Below the pieces are notes generated by a model, which did no database searches, was not told the origin of the DNA, and saw nothing but the letters and a program-made list of their open reading frames with translations. Positions 6,971-8,401 of a stretch of DNA of 8,401 bases are shown here, piece by piece (the stretch's first letter is position 1; each line of letters opens with the position of its first letter). The stretch comes from an uncultured Rubritalea sp. (GTDB lineage: Bacteria > Verrucomicrobiota > Verrucomicrobiia > Verrucomicrobiales > Akkermansiaceae), in contig CALFBV010000180.1 in assembly GCA_937951395.1 (NCBI GenBank), positions 1 to 8,401 of the forward strand, read 5' to 3'. The position numbers and the translations under genes are program-made.

Positions 6971-7894
6971 CTAACCCTGCTTTACCTTCTCAACATCAGC
7001 TGCGATCTGCGACTTCAACTCAGCTATCGAATTAAACTTTTTCTCCTTACGGATGTAACTCACAAACTCCGCATCAATCGTTTCTCCATAGAGGTCTCCC
7101 TCATAATCAAAAACATGAACCTCTAACAACCTCCTTGCCCCCTCCTGCTCAACACTAGGCCGCCTTCCGAGGTTCCCTATTCCATCGTAAAACTTACCTC
7201 TGAAATTCACCCGCAATGCCCAAACTCCGTCAGGTGGGAGCTGTTCATTATGCACCACTACATTTGCCGTGGGAAAGCCTAACTGCCTAGCTAATTTCTT
7301 ACCCTCTATCACAGTCCCCACCACATCATAAGTCCTGCCTAACATATCCTTAACGGCTTCTAAATTACCATCTCTCACAGCTTGCCTCACTCGCGTACTG
7401 CTCACCCTTTCGCCATCCACCATCACAGGATCAGCATCAGTTACTACGAATCCCATTTCAGCTCCCCACTCTTTGAGCTTAGCCACATTCCCCCCGCGTG
7501 CCTTACCAAATACCCAGTCCTCACCTACCGCGATCGTCTTCAGCTCAGAGCTGTATTTCACTAGATCTTCTATAAATGTCTTAGCCTTCCGCGCTGCGAA
7601 ATCTAGCGTAAATTCTTGCACACAGAGAAAATGCACTCCCATGGACGCCAGCAATTCAGCCTTGTGCTCTAGCGATGCCAATATTCTCCTCGGTGCCCGC
7701 TCCGGCGCCAACACCCTAACAGGATGTGGCTCAAAGGTCACAACACCTACCTTACCACCATTTAGCTTAGCAGCTTTCACCGCATTAAAAATCACTTTCT
7801 GATGCCCCACATGCACCCCATCAAACACCCCAAGCGCCAGATGGATGGAATCATCCATCGTCTGTAGTTCGGAAATGTCATGAAGAATCTGCAT
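6971..7894 (-). CDS. ribF: Bifunctional riboflavin kinase / FAD synthetase
   Basis: RibF phosphorylates riboflavin to FMN and then adenylylates FMN to FAD. From the ATG at 7894 it has 307 residues, typical for the family. The N-terminal nucleotidyltransferase half shows GVFDGVHVGHQ (22-32, with the HxGH motif at 28-31), GEDWVFG (124-130) and SSTRVR (165-170). The C-terminal kinase half shows GRTYDVVGTV (186-195), GFPTANV (206-212), NLGRRPS (241-247) and LEVHVFDYEGDLYG (257-270), where Glu258 is the likely catalytic base. A GTG five codons upstream (7909) is also in frame, but the ATG gives the usual MQIL-type N-terminus leading into the first strand, so it is preferred. Neither start has a Shine-Dalgarno sequence. 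It converges with selD across 43 bases in which I see no good terminator. Stop is TAG. Confidence 0.97.
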   Translation of the reverse strand: MQILHDISELQTMDDSIHLALGVFDGVHVGHQKVIFNAVKAAKLNGGKVGVVTFEPHPVRVLAPERAPRRILASLEHKAELLASMGVHFLCVQEFTLDFAARKAKTFIEDLVKYSSELKTIAVGEDWVFGKARGGNVAKLKEWGAEMGFVVTDADPVMVDGERVSSTRVRQAVRDGNLEAVKDMLGRTYDVVGTVIEGKKLARQLGFPTANVVVHNEQLPPDGVWALRVNFRGKFYDGIGNLGRRPSVEQEGARRLLEVHVFDYEGDLYGETIDAEFVSYIRKEKKFNSIAELKSQIAADVEKVKQG

Positions 7895-8249
7895 GAATAA
7901 ATCAAACACGCATACATGCAGTTTAGCAAGAAATATAGCCCGTTAGCTAATAACCCCGACATGATTACTCTATCTCCCACCCAAAGACATTTTCATAAAA
8001 GCATTTCGCCTCTGTAAGATCGAATGATAATACCTAGCACCAAGTAAAATAATTATGCATTAACCCCATTTCTAAACTCGTCTTTCAATCTAACACCAAC
8101 AAAATTATAATGTTTTCACAAAATTACACACAACTAACTACAAGTAACACCACTACAACTATCAATCGTTATCCAAATACAAAATTTACAACAAAAACAC
8201 ATAACAAAAACTCTGTCCATTTCTAAAAATTCTGTTCAATCTATGAAAA
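7895..8249. other. 355-base AT-rich intergenic region between ribF and uvrA
   Basis: This region separates two divergent genes. No RNA gene, coding frame or mobile element is recognised. The stretch 8041-8220 holds 44 C but only 7 G on the plus strand, so a uvrA leader starting here would be nearly G-free and unstructured. GATAAT at 8026-8031 is a possible plus-strand -10, but no matching -35 is clear. TTAGCTAA (7943-7950) is a short palindrome near ribF. An imperfect tandem duplication of about 20 bases lies at 8212-8251, just before uvrA. Confidence 0.5.
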
Positions 8250-8401
8250 ATGGAGTCCATCAAAATAGTCGGAGCAAGGCAGCACAATTTACAGAATATT
8301 GATGTAGAGATCCCGCGTGGGAAGCTCGTAGTCATCACAGGTCCATCAGGCTCAGGTAAATCTTCTCTAGCATTTAACACCCTCTATGCTGAAGGCCAGC
8401 G
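8250..8401 (+). CDS. uvrA: Excinuclease ABC subunit A, first 50 codons (3' end cut by window)
   Basis: UvrA is the damage-sensing ATPase of nucleotide excision repair; it loads UvrB at lesions. The visible N-terminus, [23 protein letters not shown] split over residues 1-23, is the standard UvrA opening (GARxHNL). It is followed by the first Walker [10 protein letters not shown] (31-39), and [12 protein letters not shown] (40-51, the last codon incomplete). Many UvrA proteins have GLSGSGKSS here; Pro for Leu is a known-looking variant. The ATG at 8250 must be the start or very near it, because an in-frame TGA lies at 8244-8246. No Shine-Dalgarno sequence is present, and no clear LexA-type operator is seen upstream. 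Confidence 0.95.
   Translation, partial: MESIKIVGARQHNLQNIDVEIPRGKLVVITGPSGSGKSSLAFNTLYAEGQ

Noticed and set aside
7895..7909. GTG start for ribF, adding five residues
   Set aside because: The ATG at 7894 gives the usual short N-terminus, and the upstream GTG has no ribosome-binding support. It cannot be fully excluded.
8200..8249. LexA/SOS box before uvrA
   Set aside because: TGTTC-like words occur, but no dyad of the known LexA types could be made out.
8243..8302. A 19-codon upstream ORF overlapping the uvrA start out of frame
   Set aside because: It is short with no ribosome-binding site; the overlap looks accidental, although uORF control was considered.
8186..8380. Minus-strand open frame over the uvrA start
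   Set aside because: It is antisense to a clear uvrA coding sequence and has no recognisable protein features.
1..8401. A recoded genome where TGA means Trp or Gly
   Set aside because: Other genes reach their natural length with no internal TGA, and their Trp codons are TGG.

Overview
The window looks like an ordinary chromosomal stretch from a bacterium of moderate to low GC content. The best guess, at moderate confidence, is a member of the Verrucomicrobiota/PVC group. This rests on the overall look of the proteins: a short MutS, an LysM membrane protein beside accA, and a UvrA that opens with GPSGSGKSS. It does not rest on a marker gene. There is no rRNA, tRNA, CRISPR array, transposon or phage gene. 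Two traits run through the whole window. None of the eight visible start codons has a recognisable Shine-Dalgarno sequence, and all eight visible stops are TAA or TAG.

Layout. Bases 1-1932 (+) hold the 3' three-quarters of mutS, cut by the window edge. It meets accA (2964-1996, -) tail to tail over a 63-base gap with a small hairpin. Upstream of accA on the minus strand are a LysM/TPR-like single-pass membrane protein (3937-3005) and a conserved-looking protein of unknown function (4471-3947). These three are closely spaced (9 and 40 bases) and probably form one transcription unit. A strong minus-strand intrinsic terminator (4535-4497) separates them from acpP (4806-4570). Upstream of acpP is a two-TM protein of unknown function with a poly-Asp tail (5776-4925). 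A 14-bp perfect palindrome lies in the gap between the two.

Divergent from that gene is selD (5884-6927, +), the most notable item. The true gene starts 84 bases before the open frame visible to a standard-code reader. It runs through an in-frame TGA at 5929-5931, at the catalytic Cys/Sec position, and a perfect 8-bp hairpin follows at the right distance to be a bacterial SECIS. selD is therefore itself a selenoprotein gene, which implies that selA, selB and selC exist elsewhere in the genome. ribF (7894-6971, -) converges on selD. A 355-base, AT-rich, G-depleted intergenic region separates ribF from the divergent uvrA, whose first 50 codons are present (8250 to the window end).

Functionally the window mixes DNA repair (mutS, uvrA), fatty-acid synthesis (accA, acpP), selenium metabolism (selD), flavin synthesis (ribF) and envelope proteins of unknown role. 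I found no convincing new multi-gene system. The items most worth following up are the Sec-SelD with its SECIS, the acpP palindrome, and the two or three uncharacterised genes around acpP and accA.
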